The position numbers and the translations under genes are program-made. This document shows, piece after piece, positions 31,715 to 41,043 of a stretch of 64,000 nucleotides of DNA (position 1 is its first letter; every line of letters begins with the position of its first letter). The DNA lies in contig NZ_OY762929.1 in NCBI RefSeq assembly GCF_963666675.1, positions 5,490,001 through 5,554,000 of the forward strand, written 5' to 3'. The notes below the pieces were generated by a model. The model was not told the DNA's origin, ran no database searches, and was given only the letters and a program-made list of their open reading frames with translations. This DNA is from an uncultured Desulfobacter sp. Its GTDB lineage: Bacteria > Desulfobacterota > Desulfobacteria > Desulfobacterales > Desulfobacteraceae.

Positions 31715-34687
31715 ATGAAAAAGAATACTGCTGCCGCTGTAACCCAGACAGCTGATAATTATGATGCTGACAGTCTGACGCCTCTGCAACCCCTGGAAGA
31801 TGATTTACGTTCGAAGGAGCTGGACCGAATCATTGTCCGGGGCGCCAAGGAACATAATCTTAAAAACATTGACGTAGAGATCCCCAAAAAAAAGCTGGTG
31901 GTGGTGACGGGGGTCTCCGGATCGGGCAAGTCCAGCCTGGCCTTTGATACCATTTTTGCCGAAGGACAGCGCCGGTATGTGGAGTCTTTGTCCTCCTATG
32001 CCCGGCAGTTCATCGGGCAGATGGAAAAACCGCGATACGATACCATCCGGGGGCTCTCCCCCACCATTGCCATTGAACAGAAAGCCGCCTCCAAAAACCC
32101 GCGCTCCACCGTGGGGACCATCACCGAAATTTACGACTACCTGCGGGTACTCTTTGCCCGGGTGGGAACCCAGTACTGCTATAAATGCGGAAAAAAGGTG
32201 GGCCGGGGCCATGCCCAGGCCATGGTCAGCCAGATTATGGATCTGCCCGACGGATCTAAAATCCTGATCCTGGCACCCATTGTGGAAAACCGGAAAGGGG
32301 AACACCGGGAGAGACTCGAAGAGCTCAAAAAAGAGGGCTATGCAAGGGTCCGTGTGGACGGCGTGGTCCAAGATCTTGAAAATGTTCAGTCCCTGGCCCG
32401 CAACAAAAAACATCACATTGAAGTTGTCGTTGACCGGCTGGTGGTAAAATCCGACGAGGTGTTTGAAAAACGGCTCACCGACTCGGTGGAAGCGGCCTTG
32501 AAACTGGGTGCAGGCCAGCTCATTGTCCACATGGTGGGCAGGGAAGACCTGAAAATGAGCGAAGCCCGTTCCTGCTGCGGCATTGCCTATCCCGAACTGA
32601 CCCCCCAGATTTTTTCCTTTAACTCGCCCTTGGGCATGTGTCCGGACTGCAACGGTATCGGCACCCTGTTGGCCATTGACCCGGATAAGGTGGTGCCGGA
32701 CCCCAATCTATCCATCCGTGAGGGTGCGGTGGTTCCCTGGAAAAACTATTTCATCAAGAGCCCCCGATTCAACAATGAAAACTCCTGGGGCAAGGGCCAG
32801 CTCCTGGCCATGGAAGATCAGTGGGGGATTGATTTCGATATCCCCTGGAAAAAGCTGCCTAAAAAACAGCGGGATATGCTGCTCTACGGCTCGGGCAACA
32901 AACAGATGACCGTGAACTGGAATTCGTCAAAGATCCAGGGCAGTTTTTCCCGCACCCACGAAGGCCTGATCCATACCCTGATGCGCCGGTACAGGAATAC
33001 CCAGTCCGAGCATCAGAAAAAGTATTATACCAATTTTATGACCGCCGCCGTCTGCCCCACATGTAAGGGGCGGCGCCTGCGGGATGAAATCCTGCATGTC
33101 AGGATCAATGAACGTTCCATTATCGATGTCACGGAAATGACCGTGAAAGCGGCCTATGATTTTATCTCATCCCTTGAGTTGACCGGCAGTAAAAAGCTCA
33201 TTGCCGCAGAACTGCTCAAAGAGATCCGGGATCGTCTGGGCTTTCTGGTGAACGTGGGCCTGGATTATCTCTCCCTGGACCGGTCCGGCCCCACCCTGTC
33301 CGGCGGGGAATCCCAGCGCATCCGCCTCGCCTCCCAGGTGGGGTCTGAATTGACCGGGGTGCTCTATATCCTGGATGAGCCCTCCATCGGTCTTCACCAG
33401 CGGGACAACATGAAATTACTCTCCACCTTGAAACATCTGCGGGACATCGGCAACACCCTCCTCATTGTGGAGCATGACCAGGAGACCATGGAAGCCTCGG
33501 ACTGGATTGTGGACATCGGCCCGGGTGCCGGCCACCTGGGTGGTGAAATTGTGGCCCAGGGTACGCCCGAACAGATCCGCAAAAACCCGGTCTCCCTCAC
33601 CGGCCAATTTTTAAGCGGACGGGAGACCATTGCCATGCCGGAAGAACGCAGAACCCCCAAATCCATGGGCAACAAATGGCTCACCATCCACGGGGCATGT
33701 GAGAACAACCTGGCCGACATCACAGCCAAAATACCTGTGGGGCTTTTAACGGCCGTGACCGGCGTATCCGGGGCCGGGAAATCCACCCTGATCAACCAGA
33801 TTCTCTACCCGGCCCTGGCGGTAAAACTGCACAAATCCCAGATGAGTGTGGGAAACCATAAAAAAATTACCGGACTGTCCCATATCAATAAGGTCATCAA
33901 TATTGACCAGAAACCCATCGGCCGAACCCCGCGCAGTAATCCGGCGACATACACCAAGCTGTTTGACCCCATCCGGGACCTGTTTGCCATGCTGCCCGAA
34001 TCCCAATCCCGGGGATACAAAAAAGGACGTTACTCCTTTAATGTGAAGGGCGGCCGGTGCGAGGCCTGCCATGGAGACGGATACATCAAGGTGGAGATGC
34101 ACTTTCTGGCCGATGTCTTTGTGCCCTGTGACGTCTGCCACGGCAAACGGTTCAACAAGTCTACGTTGGAGATCAAATACAAGGATCACTCCATTGCCGA
34201 TGTATTGGATCTCTCGGTAGTCCAGGCCCGGGAGCTGTTTGAGGCCCACCCCAAGGTCACCCGGATTCTGGATACCCTGGTGGATGTGGGACTCTCCTAT
34301 ATTAAACTGGGACAGGCGGCCACCACCCTGTCCGGCGGTGAAGCCCAGCGGATAAAGCTGGCCCGGGAACTTGCCAGAAAAGACACCGGCGACACCCTTT
34401 ATATCCTGGACGAGCCCACCACCGGCCTGCATTTCCAGGATATCCGCATGCTTCTGCAGGTGCTCCAGCGTCTCACCCACGCCGGCAACACCGTGGTAAT
34501 CATTGAGCACAACCTGGATGTGATCAAGACCGCCGACTGGATTATGGATATTGGTCCCGAGGGCGGCAGCGGGGGCGGCCGGATTGTGGCTGCCGGCCCC
34601 CCGGAGGCCGTGGCTGAGAATGCCGGCAGTTACACCGGCCGGTATTTAATTCCCGTTCTCACCCCCGGCGGTTACAATCCTGCTTGA
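31715..34687 (+). CDS. uvrA: Excinuclease ABC subunit UvrA
   Basis: A 990-residue UvrA, the damage-recognising ATPase of nucleotide excision repair. It has a first Walker A VTGVSGSGKSSLAFD (~60), a signature LSGGESQRIRLASQ with LYILDEPSIGLHQRD, a second Walker A VTGVSGAGKSTLINQ (~684), a C-terminal zinc module (GGRCEACHGDGYIKVE ... CDVCHGKRFN) and a second signature LSGGEAQRIKLARE. The ~40-residue N-terminal extension before the first beta strand (TAAAVTQTADNYDADS) is longer than in E. coli UvrA. It is a single gene at the right border of the mobile region. Confidence 0.97.
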   Translation: MKKNTAAAVTQTADNYDADSLTPLQPLEDDLRSKELDRIIVRGAKEHNLKNIDVEIPKKKLVVVTGVSGSGKSSLAFDTIFAEGQRRYVESLSSYARQFIGQMEKPRYDTIRGLSPTIAIEQKAASKNPRSTVGTITEIYDYLRVLFARVGTQYCYKCGKKVGRGHAQAMVSQIMDLPDGSKILILAPIVENRKGEHRERLEELKKEGYARVRVDGVVQDLENVQSLARNKKHHIEVVVDRLVVKSDEVFEKRLTDSVEAALKLGAGQLIVHMVGREDLKMSEARSCCGIAYPELTPQIFSFNSPLGMCPDCNGIGTLLAIDPDKVVPDPNLSIREGAVVPWKNYFIKSPRFNNENSWGKGQLLAMEDQWGIDFDIPWKKLPKKQRDMLLYGSGNKQMTVNWNSSKIQGSFSRTHEGLIHTLMRRYRNTQSEHQKKYYTNFMTAAVCPTCKGRRLRDEILHVRINERSIIDVTEMTVKAAYDFISSLELTGSKKLIAAELLKEIRDRLGFLVNVGLDYLSLDRSGPTLSGGESQRIRLASQVGSELTGVLYILDEPSIGLHQRDNMKLLSTLKHLRDIGNTLLIVEHDQETMEASDWIVDIGPGAGHLGGEIVAQGTPEQIRKNPVSLTGQFLSGRETIAMPEERRTPKSMGNKWLTIHGACENNLADITAKIPVGLLTAVTGVSGAGKSTLINQILYPALAVKLHKSQMSVGNHKKITGLSHINKVINIDQKPIGRTPRSNPATYTKLFDPIRDLFAMLPESQSRGYKKGRYSFNVKGGRCEACHGDGYIKVEMHFLADVFVPCDVCHGKRFNKSTLEIKYKDHSIADVLDLSVVQARELFEAHPKVTRILDTLVDVGLSYIKLGQAATTLSGGEAQRIKLARELARKDTGDTLYILDEPTTGLHFQDIRMLLQVLQRLTHAGNTVVIIEHNLDVIKTADWIMDIGPEGGSGGGRIVAAGPPEAVAENAGSYTGRYLIPVLTPGGYNPA

Positions 34688-35390
34688 TGGATTACATATT
34701 TTGCATGCTTTGGGGATAAAAAATGAAATTTTTGTAACTCATTCTTTCACAGCCAAAGCATGATAATGCCAAATATAGATATTAAAAACAAATAGTTAAA
34801 AACATTGGCATACCCCTTGCTATCAAATAAAAATAAAGGACGTGTATGACAAAGGGCACCACCACCCCTGAAACCACAGCATACTCCCTCTGTCCTTGTC
34901 TCACCATCATCACCCCCCCCTGTGTCGGAGCAGAATATTCCGGCACAGGGCCCCACCATTAAATTGGTGATTTAAAAAAGGAAAAGAATTGTGGTCAGGC
35001 TGCATTGACATCCTGTCTGTCTGGCCGATATTCAAAATCAAAAGCCCTGGGAATTAAACCTTCCCAGGGCTTTTGATCTTTTGGGCCAGGCCAAGTGTTT
35101 ATAAAAGGGAAAATTTCGTTCCCCGGGATGTAATTTTAGTAACAAGTTCACCCACTCCTCCCCGGGCCATTTTTAATATTTCTTTTAAATTCAACGTATT
35201 AAATCATGGCACGTCCTTTGCTCTTTCAGGAAATGCATCATGGCGGACATTTTGCCCTGCCAATGATGAATTTTTATAAGAAAGTCTCAATACGCATTGA
35301 ATCACTTTCTTGTTTAGCCCTGGACTGAGGCCTGCCGGATGGTAGGCCGGATCAGCCCGGAGCTGCTATAGAAAAAGGAGATGTAAGTTT
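34688..35390. other. Long intergenic stretch with hairpins, no gene
   Basis: Some 700 bases between uvrA and the glycosyltransferase. Open frames here lack homology and ribosome-binding sites. Visible structure: CATGCTTTGG at 34704-34713 against CCAAAGCATG at 34753-34762, and the strong hairpin at 35037-35077 (listed separately). The last 90 bases hold GC-rich dyads (GGCCTGCCGGATGGTAGGCC) just before the AAGGAG of the next gene, possibly a leader structure. Confidence 0.4.
35037..35077. terminator. Perfect 17-bp hairpin, terminator-like on both strands
   Basis: ATCAAAAGCCCTGGGAA at 35037-35053 and its exact complement at 35061-35077 form a perfect stem with a 7-base loop. A-run on one side and TTTTGATCTTTT on the other suit a bidirectional intrinsic terminator. 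Confidence 0.75.
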
Positions 35391-36773
35391 ATGGTAACGT
35401 CCAACAAAATAATCGGAAATCAAAAAAAAGTTGCAGCCCTTGCCTGTATTCTGACTGTTGTGGCTACTGCCTGCATGAATGGTACAGATGCCTCAACCGG
35501 GTTCCAATTTCTTAGGGAAATGCCCTGGGGAAATGCCTTAATCGCCTCATTTTCAACTCTGTTTTTCCTGGCCATGGCGGAACTTGTTTGGAGAATCATC
35601 CTGGTAATGAAATACAAACCCATCCCAAGCGTAACGGATGAACAACTGCCGACCTGTACCGTTGTCGTCCCGGCCTACAATGAAGGGCGCCAGGTCTTTG
35701 ATACCCTTAAAAGCCTTGCCGGCAGTAACTACCCCAGGGAAAAAATTCAACTGATTGCCGTGGATGACGGCAGTGCCGATGATACCTGGAAATGGATAAA
35801 ACAGGCCAAAAGAACACTGGATTTACCTGTCCTGACCATACGCCAGCCCCAAAATATGGGCAAACGCCAGGCCCTGTATGACGGATTTAAAAAAAGTTCA
35901 GGCAAGGTTCTGGTCACCGTGGACAGTGATTCCGTGGTGGAGGCCGACACCCTTAGAAATCTGGTAACGCCCTTCTCAGTAAATACCAGGGTCGGTGCGG
36001 TTGCCGGCAATGTCCGGGTGCTCAACCAGAACCAGGGGATTATCCCCCGGATGGTGGACATTGTTTTTGTATTCAGCTTTGATTTCATGCGTGCCAGCCA
36101 GAGCATGTACCGCACCGTCACCTGTACGCCCGGGGCATTATCCGCATACCGTAAAACGTCTGTCATGGCTGTTCTTGATACATGGCGGAACCAGACGTTT
36201 CTGGGGCGGCCCGCCAATATCGGCGAAGACCGTGCCATGACCAATATGATTCTCCGCCAGGGATATCATGTATTATTTCAGCAGAACGCCAGGGTATTTA
36301 CCGAAGTCCCGGTGGCCTATTCCCAGCTTTGTAAAATGTATTTGAGATGGGCCCGGAGCAATGTGCGTGAAACCATTGCCATGGCACGCTTTATCTTCAC
36401 GCCCTTTCGTCGGGAATCAATGCTTGGGGCGCGGATCAATCTGGTTTCCGACGTGCTCAAACTAACCGTAGCCCAGGTGTTTTTCCTGATCTCCTGGGGA
36501 TTGATTCTATGGCACCCGGCCATATTCGGAACTAAAACCATTATCGGCATTGTGCTGGGCTCCAGCCTTTCCGCCACAATATACGCCTGGAAATTCGGCA
36601 GGATCTCCTCGGTACTGGCATTTGCCTACGGCTTTTTCTTTTTCATCGCCCTGACCTGGATCAAACCCTATGCCCTGATTACGCCCCAAAACTCCAGTTG
36701 GCTGACAAGAGCCTGTCCAAAGGTCAAGCCGGAAAAAGATCTTAATCAATTAAGCGCCCGGCAGCTGACCTGA
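35391..36773 (+). CDS. Membrane glycosyltransferase, family 2 (hyaluronan/chitin-synthase-like)
   Basis: A 460-residue processive-type GT2. Two N-terminal membrane segments (~15-32, ~50-72); GT-A domain ~88-330 with VVVPAYNEG, VDDGSADDTW (~124), the DxD-like VDSDSVV (~177), GEDRAMTN (acceptor Asp, ~278) and RWARSN (~318) in place of the usual QxxRW. Three C-terminal membrane segments follow (~350-435). It probably makes or exports an extracellular polysaccharide; the sugar is unknown. A single gene with AAGGAG upstream of ATG 35391. Confidence 0.85.
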   Translation: MVTSNKIIGNQKKVAALACILTVVATACMNGTDASTGFQFLREMPWGNALIASFSTLFFLAMAELVWRIILVMKYKPIPSVTDEQLPTCTVVVPAYNEGRQVFDTLKSLAGSNYPREKIQLIAVDDGSADDTWKWIKQAKRTLDLPVLTIRQPQNMGKRQALYDGFKKSSGKVLVTVDSDSVVEADTLRNLVTPFSVNTRVGAVAGNVRVLNQNQGIIPRMVDIVFVFSFDFMRASQSMYRTVTCTPGALSAYRKTSVMAVLDTWRNQTFLGRPANIGEDRAMTNMILRQGYHVLFQQNARVFTEVPVAYSQLCKMYLRWARSNVRETIAMARFIFTPFRRESMLGARINLVSDVLKLTVAQVFFLISWGLILWHPAIFGTKTIIGIVLGSSLSATIYAWKFGRISSVLAFAYGFFFFIALTWIKPYALITPQNSSWLTRACPKVKPEKDLNQLSARQLT

Positions 36774-36932
36774 TTCTTCTTCCTCTCTTAACTTTATCTT
36801 TCTTTCGGCACGGCCCACTGTTCCGGTGCAGCCGTGCCGTCCTGATATGGTCCGGCAACACACCGACAGATCAAGCACCCACACCAAAGAAAATACAGAT
36901 TTCCAAACTAAATAGTGCCTGAACGAAAACCC

Positions 36933-37058
36933 GTGTTTGGACGAAAAGTTGCCCAGATGCAAGGCGCAAACAAAACTGCAACCGGAGCGTACTATAGTAC
37001 GTGAGAATTGCAGCTTTGTGCAGCAACGCCGCAGGTGGGTAACTTTTCGTTCAAACAC
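36933..37058. repeat. Dispersed inverted-repeat element, copy 1 (~126 bp)
   Basis: Its ends are imperfect inverted repeats: GTGTTTGGACGAAAAGTTGC at 36933 and, complementing the other end, GTGTTTGAACGAAAAGTTAC. The interior pairs further (CAAGGCGCA against GCAACGCCGC; GTACTATAGTAC in the centre). A second copy lies at 59604-59728 with the same ends and a diverged centre. There is no coding capacity, so it is a MITE- or REP-like element that folds into a long hairpin. Confidence 0.85.
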
Positions 37059-37296
37059 TAAATAATTAATCTCAATTCCCTTTGACCTTCCTGAATGAAT
37101 CAGATATATTAAATCCATACCAAGTGAAACAGTTGATTGCTATTTTTGCTTACGACAACACGACTGGTTTTTGGTCATTTCATTTCTCTTACACCCATTT
37201 CGTATGATCATCAGGTACCGCTGAAATCATTTTACAGTTCTTTTAACCGGCTGATTATCGTGAAATCTTTTAAATTTAAAAGAAAAGGAGAAAACC

Positions 37297-37914
37297 ATGG
37301 GAACCCATGAACTTCATTACGAAACCATGACCCGTTTAACCACCGCGATTTCCCAGTGCAAAGAACAAGAGGAAGTTGCCATGATTACGGCAGAAAGTGT
37401 CAAAAGCGCCTTTAATGCCAAGGGCTGCTGCGTTTTTCTGGTCAACCGGGAGACTGGAGAGCTGGGCCTGGTTGGCTCTTCCGGGCTGAGCCAGGAGTAT
37501 CTGAAAAAAGGGCCGACCCACTTTAAACAGGCAATCAAAGAGGCCAAGGATGCCGTCCCCATTGCCATTTACGATGTCATGGATGATCCCCGGATTGAGT
37601 ATCCCGAGGAAGCAAAAAAAGAAGGGATCGCCTCACTGCTGGGTGTGCCCATTATCAGCCACAACAAAATAATCGGCGCATTACGTCTTTATACGGCCAA
37701 ACCCTGGGAATTTTCCCAGGAGGATGTCACCGTAATCCAGGCAGTCGCCTTGATCTGCGGCATGGCCATGGATATGTGCCGGATGTACAAAGGATATAAA
37801 ACCAGCATTCAAGTCTTGAAAAACATGAGAGATTCCTCAAGCTTCAACGTCAAAAAATGGACCCCGTATGAAGGGGTCCCCACGAGTGTTGATCAGTCCA
37901 TTTGCGATTATTAA
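37297..37914 (+). CDS. GAF-domain protein
   Basis: A 205-residue soluble protein with one GAF domain at ~12-165 (CCVFLVNRETGELGLVGSSG; GVPIISHNKIIGALRLYT; FSQEDVTVIQAVALICGMAM) and a ~35-residue tail. There is no output domain, so it may be a sensor that acts on a partner. AAAGGAG stands 8 bases before the ATG. It is followed at once by a strong terminator and is monocistronic. Confidence 0.8.
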   Translation: MGTHELHYETMTRLTTAISQCKEQEEVAMITAESVKSAFNAKGCCVFLVNRETGELGLVGSSGLSQEYLKKGPTHFKQAIKEAKDAVPIAIYDVMDDPRIEYPEEAKKEGIASLLGVPIISHNKIIGALRLYTAKPWEFSQEDVTVIQAVALICGMAMDMCRMYKGYKTSIQVLKNMRDSSSFNVKKWTPYEGVPTSVDQSICDY

Positions 37915-37936
37915 TCAATAAAACACCTCAACCGTT

Positions 37937-37982
37937 AGCGGCTGCATGGAAATCCCATTGCAGCCGCTTTTCTTTTTTTTTA
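37937..37982 (+). terminator. Intrinsic terminator of the GAF-protein gene
   Basis: AGCGGCTGCA at 37937-37946 pairs with TGCAGCCGCT at 37959-37968, followed by a long T-rich run (TTCTTTTTTTTTATA). It lies 22 bases after the GAF-protein stop. Confidence 0.9.
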
Positions 37983-38083
37983 TATGAGAGTCTCTCAGTA
38001 AGCCACTGAGTTCTTTCAACCTTCGTTGGAGGATGAGCCTGGCAGTTATAGTGATAGACCAGGTCAACCCGTGGCTGTTTATA

Positions 38084-40741
38084 TCAAACATCCTTGTCCA
38101 GGGCTTCCCGAACTTTGGCCGCAAGCTTTTTTTTCGAGAATGGTTTTGCAACAAAATTTACGTTTTCATCCAGAACCCCGTGATGGGAAATAATATTGGC
38201 GGTGTAGCCGGACATGAACAAATGGCGAAGTTTTGGATAAACGGCCTGCATATTGTTGAAAAGTTCCCGCCCGTTCATTTCCGGCATAATCACATCCGTT
38301 AAAAGCAGGTGGATCTTTTGTTGATGGCCCCGGACCAGTTCTATGGCGTCGCCTGGCGTTCTGCACGCCAGCACACGATAACCAAGTTCTTGAAGCATAA
38401 GTTCGGCCAGTTTAAGAAAGGAGAGGTTGTCCTCCACCAGCAGGATGGTTTCCTGTCCGTGTTGAACAGGGGTCTCCTTTTTTATTATGGGAAGTGGATC
38501 AGGTAGGCTCTTTTGCCTGGGAAGGTAGATTTTAAATGAAGAGCCTTGTCCCGGTTCGCTGTACACATTGATGAACCCGTTGTTCTGTTTAACGATCCCA
38601 TACACCGTGGCCAGACCCAGGCCGGTCCCTTTGACTGCATCTTTAGTGGTAAAAAAAGGTTCAAAGATATTGTTCAGGGTTTCGGCATCCATGCCGGATC
38701 CTGTGTCACTGACGGTCAGGCGCACATATTCTCCGGGTTGAAATCCCATATGGCGGCTGGTGTACGCTTCATCAAACTCAATATTACCGGTTTCAATGGT
38801 GATGTTACCCACATTGACGATGGCATCCCGGGCATTGATGCAAAGGTTGGCCAAAATCTGATCAACCTGGCCGGGATCCATTTTCACAGGCCAGACGCCT
38901 TTTCCCGGTCTCCATACCAATTCGATATCCTCTCCTATGAGCCGTTTCAAAATTTTGGTAATGCCATCCACAGTGGCATTGATGTCCAGTATCCTAGGGG
39001 AAATGGTCTGTTTTCTGGCAAAGGCCAAAAGCTGACGGATGATGGTGGCTGATCGTTGGGCGGCATCCATGATCTTTTCAATATATCTATATGCCACATG
39101 ATCTGCGCCTGTTTTTGTCAGTGCCAGTTCTCCATATCCCAGAATCACACCGATCATGTTGTTAAAATCATGGGCCACCCCCCCGGCCAGCCGGCCCACG
39201 GATTCCATTTTCTGGGCCTGGCGTAACTGGTCCTCCAGTGAGATCTGTTCCGTAATATCATCGACCATTTCGATGACGGCCCAAATTTCGCCGGACTGGC
39301 CGAACACGGGAGACGAGACGATTCGAAAATTGCGTATGCCTTCCGGCCTGGGGGTTTGAAGTGTGGCCTGGTGGACCTTGCCATCCTGAAACGACTTGAC
39401 CACCGGACACCCAGGGCAAACATCCTCCCGGGGCGGGTCGTTGAAGGACCGGAAACAGGCGTGCTGCTGCAATAAATTGACATCCGGGAACCATTGCCTC
39501 ATTTGCTTGTTTAGTTCCAGGATACACATTTCCGGGCTGATCAGGCTCACGCCGATGCCGATATTATCCAAAATACTGCGCGTTTTGGATTCGCTCTTCT
39601 GCAGAGCCGCCTTTGCCCTGATCAGCCTGGTCATAAAAAGCAAAAGCAGCAAAAGTGCAATGACAAGCAGGATGAGAATCCCTGTAATGGTGAAAGCAAA
39701 TTTCCGATGGGTCGTGAATACGGATTCAGGTTCATGGATCACAATGCTTCCCGGTGGGAGTTTCGCCAGGGGGATGCCGAAACGTTCCATTTGCCTGTAA
39801 TCGAACATGGGTATAGAGGTTCCGGTTTTCCGGATTGGTATCGCGTCGGGATTTTCACCGGCAAGGATGGCAAGACCCATTTTAGCCGCCTGTCTGCCCT
39901 GCTCGCGGCCGCTGAGAAGAAAGCCGCCGATAATACCATCACCAAACCTGTTTTGGTGAACCCCGTAAACCGGCACCCCGGCACCCGACAAAATCAGGCG
40001 GGTACTCTCTTTGGTGGAAAGTGCCCTGCCGCTACTATCAGTTGTATACGAGTTTAACAGGATGGCGGACTGGTCTGAAAGCCCGGCGATCATGGCCTGT
40101 GTCTCCTCAAAGGTACCCGGCGGCAGAAAGCGGAAGGCCACCCGGCCGGTGTACTCCGTTACAACGGCCTCCATTGCCTTTCGTGCGGAAAGGCCGCTTA
40201 CGGTCGCATCGCTGATGCATGCAATCTCCTTTGTGTCGGGGTTGAGATTGAGAATCGTATCGACCGTATTTTTGATGTCCTGGGTTTCAAGAACGCCGGT
40301 AATTTTTTTGCGTCCAAAGACAGAATATTTACTGAACCCGGTAATGCCCGCAAAAACCACCGGTGTATCCGGGAAGAGCTCCACATGAAATTTCGTAACA
40401 AGCTCCACTGCGGCATCGTCCAGGGCAATAACCAGGTTTATTTTTTCCCCAAAGTATTTTTCTTCCAAAAGCGTCTTCATACGAAGCTGATTCGATTTTC
40501 GAGGATACCGCTTGGCATCAAAATATTCCACCGGAATATCTATGGATGGCAGGTGTTTCAATATCTCAATAACGCCGGTTTCCTCGTCGTCGGACCATGA
40601 GAAACCAGGATGGTAAGAGTTAAGTATCAATACTTTCAAAGGAGTCCGGTTTTCCTGTGCGGCAGATAGCTGCAAGGCGGAAAAAAAAAGATACAAGACT
40701 GCGGCAAATACAAAAATGCGTTTTCTCTTCACCAAAATCAT
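38084..40741 (-). CDS. Hybrid sensor histidine kinase with periplasmic ABC-type binding domain, PAS and receiver
   Basis: An 885-residue protein. Signal/anchor ~8-28; a periplasmic ABC-substrate-binding-like domain ~34-320 (LKVLILNSYHPGFSWSDDEE, typical of this group); membrane segment ~345-368; PAS ~385-495; HisKA with AGGVAHDFNNMIG (His ~520); HATPase with NLCINARDAI, DTGSGMD and GTGLGLATVYGIV; and a C-terminal receiver ~765-880 with phospho-acceptor Asp in LLLTDVIMPEMNG (~817). It senses an extracytoplasmic ligand and relays phosphate internally. There is no cognate response-regulator gene next to it. Confidence 0.9.
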   Translation of the reverse strand: MILVKRKRIFVFAAVLYLFFSALQLSAAQENRTPLKVLILNSYHPGFSWSDDEETGVIEILKHLPSIDIPVEYFDAKRYPRKSNQLRMKTLLEEKYFGEKINLVIALDDAAVELVTKFHVELFPDTPVVFAGITGFSKYSVFGRKKITGVLETQDIKNTVDTILNLNPDTKEIACISDATVSGLSARKAMEAVVTEYTGRVAFRFLPPGTFEETQAMIAGLSDQSAILLNSYTTDSSGRALSTKESTRLILSGAGVPVYGVHQNRFGDGIIGGFLLSGREQGRQAAKMGLAILAGENPDAIPIRKTGTSIPMFDYRQMERFGIPLAKLPPGSIVIHEPESVFTTHRKFAFTITGILILLVIALLLLLLFMTRLIRAKAALQKSESKTRSILDNIGIGVSLISPEMCILELNKQMRQWFPDVNLLQQHACFRSFNDPPREDVCPGCPVVKSFQDGKVHQATLQTPRPEGIRNFRIVSSPVFGQSGEIWAVIEMVDDITEQISLEDQLRQAQKMESVGRLAGGVAHDFNNMIGVILGYGELALTKTGADHVAYRYIEKIMDAAQRSATIIRQLLAFARKQTISPRILDINATVDGITKILKRLIGEDIELVWRPGKGVWPVKMDPGQVDQILANLCINARDAIVNVGNITIETGNIEFDEAYTSRHMGFQPGEYVRLTVSDTGSGMDAETLNNIFEPFFTTKDAVKGTGLGLATVYGIVKQNNGFINVYSEPGQGSSFKIYLPRQKSLPDPLPIIKKETPVQHGQETILLVEDNLSFLKLAELMLQELGYRVLACRTPGDAIELVRGHQQKIHLLLTDVIMPEMNGRELFNNMQAVYPKLRHLFMSGYTANIISHHGVLDENVNFVAKPFSKKKLAAKVREALDKDV

Positions 40742-41043
40742 TTAGTCACCGCCATTGTTTGGATTTTAACCTTCTGCCTTTACCAGGCCCGGAGAATTCT
40801 TTTTTTCACTGAGGGGACAATCAATAACTTATTGAATATGGCTTAATCATAGAACTTTAAGATAGAATATCAAAATATTTAAAAGCCTGCAATTATTTCA
40901 CATTTTTTATGCCAATAGAGCAGTTTTTTATTTTTGTGTATAAACGGCTATGGGCCGACATGGTCTATCAGCACCCCGGCAGAGTGCACAGGCCAACTGC
41001 TTTTTTTGCATCCAAAACGGCAATGGTGCGACCACCGTCAATA
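40742..41043. other. Intergenic stretch, nothing recognised
   Basis: About 300 AT-rich bases between the start of the hybrid kinase gene and the end of the large glutamate dehydrogenase gene. No credible gene, strong terminator or RNA seen; it must contain the kinase promoter. Confidence 0.4.

Noticed and set aside
31805..32530. Minus-strand open frame of 241 codons inside uvrA
   Set aside because: Shadow of uvrA; no independent support.
34688..35390. c-di-GMP or other riboswitch upstream of the glycosyltransferase
   Set aside because: The leader has GC-rich dyads but none of the conserved bases of the GEMM aptamer could be matched.
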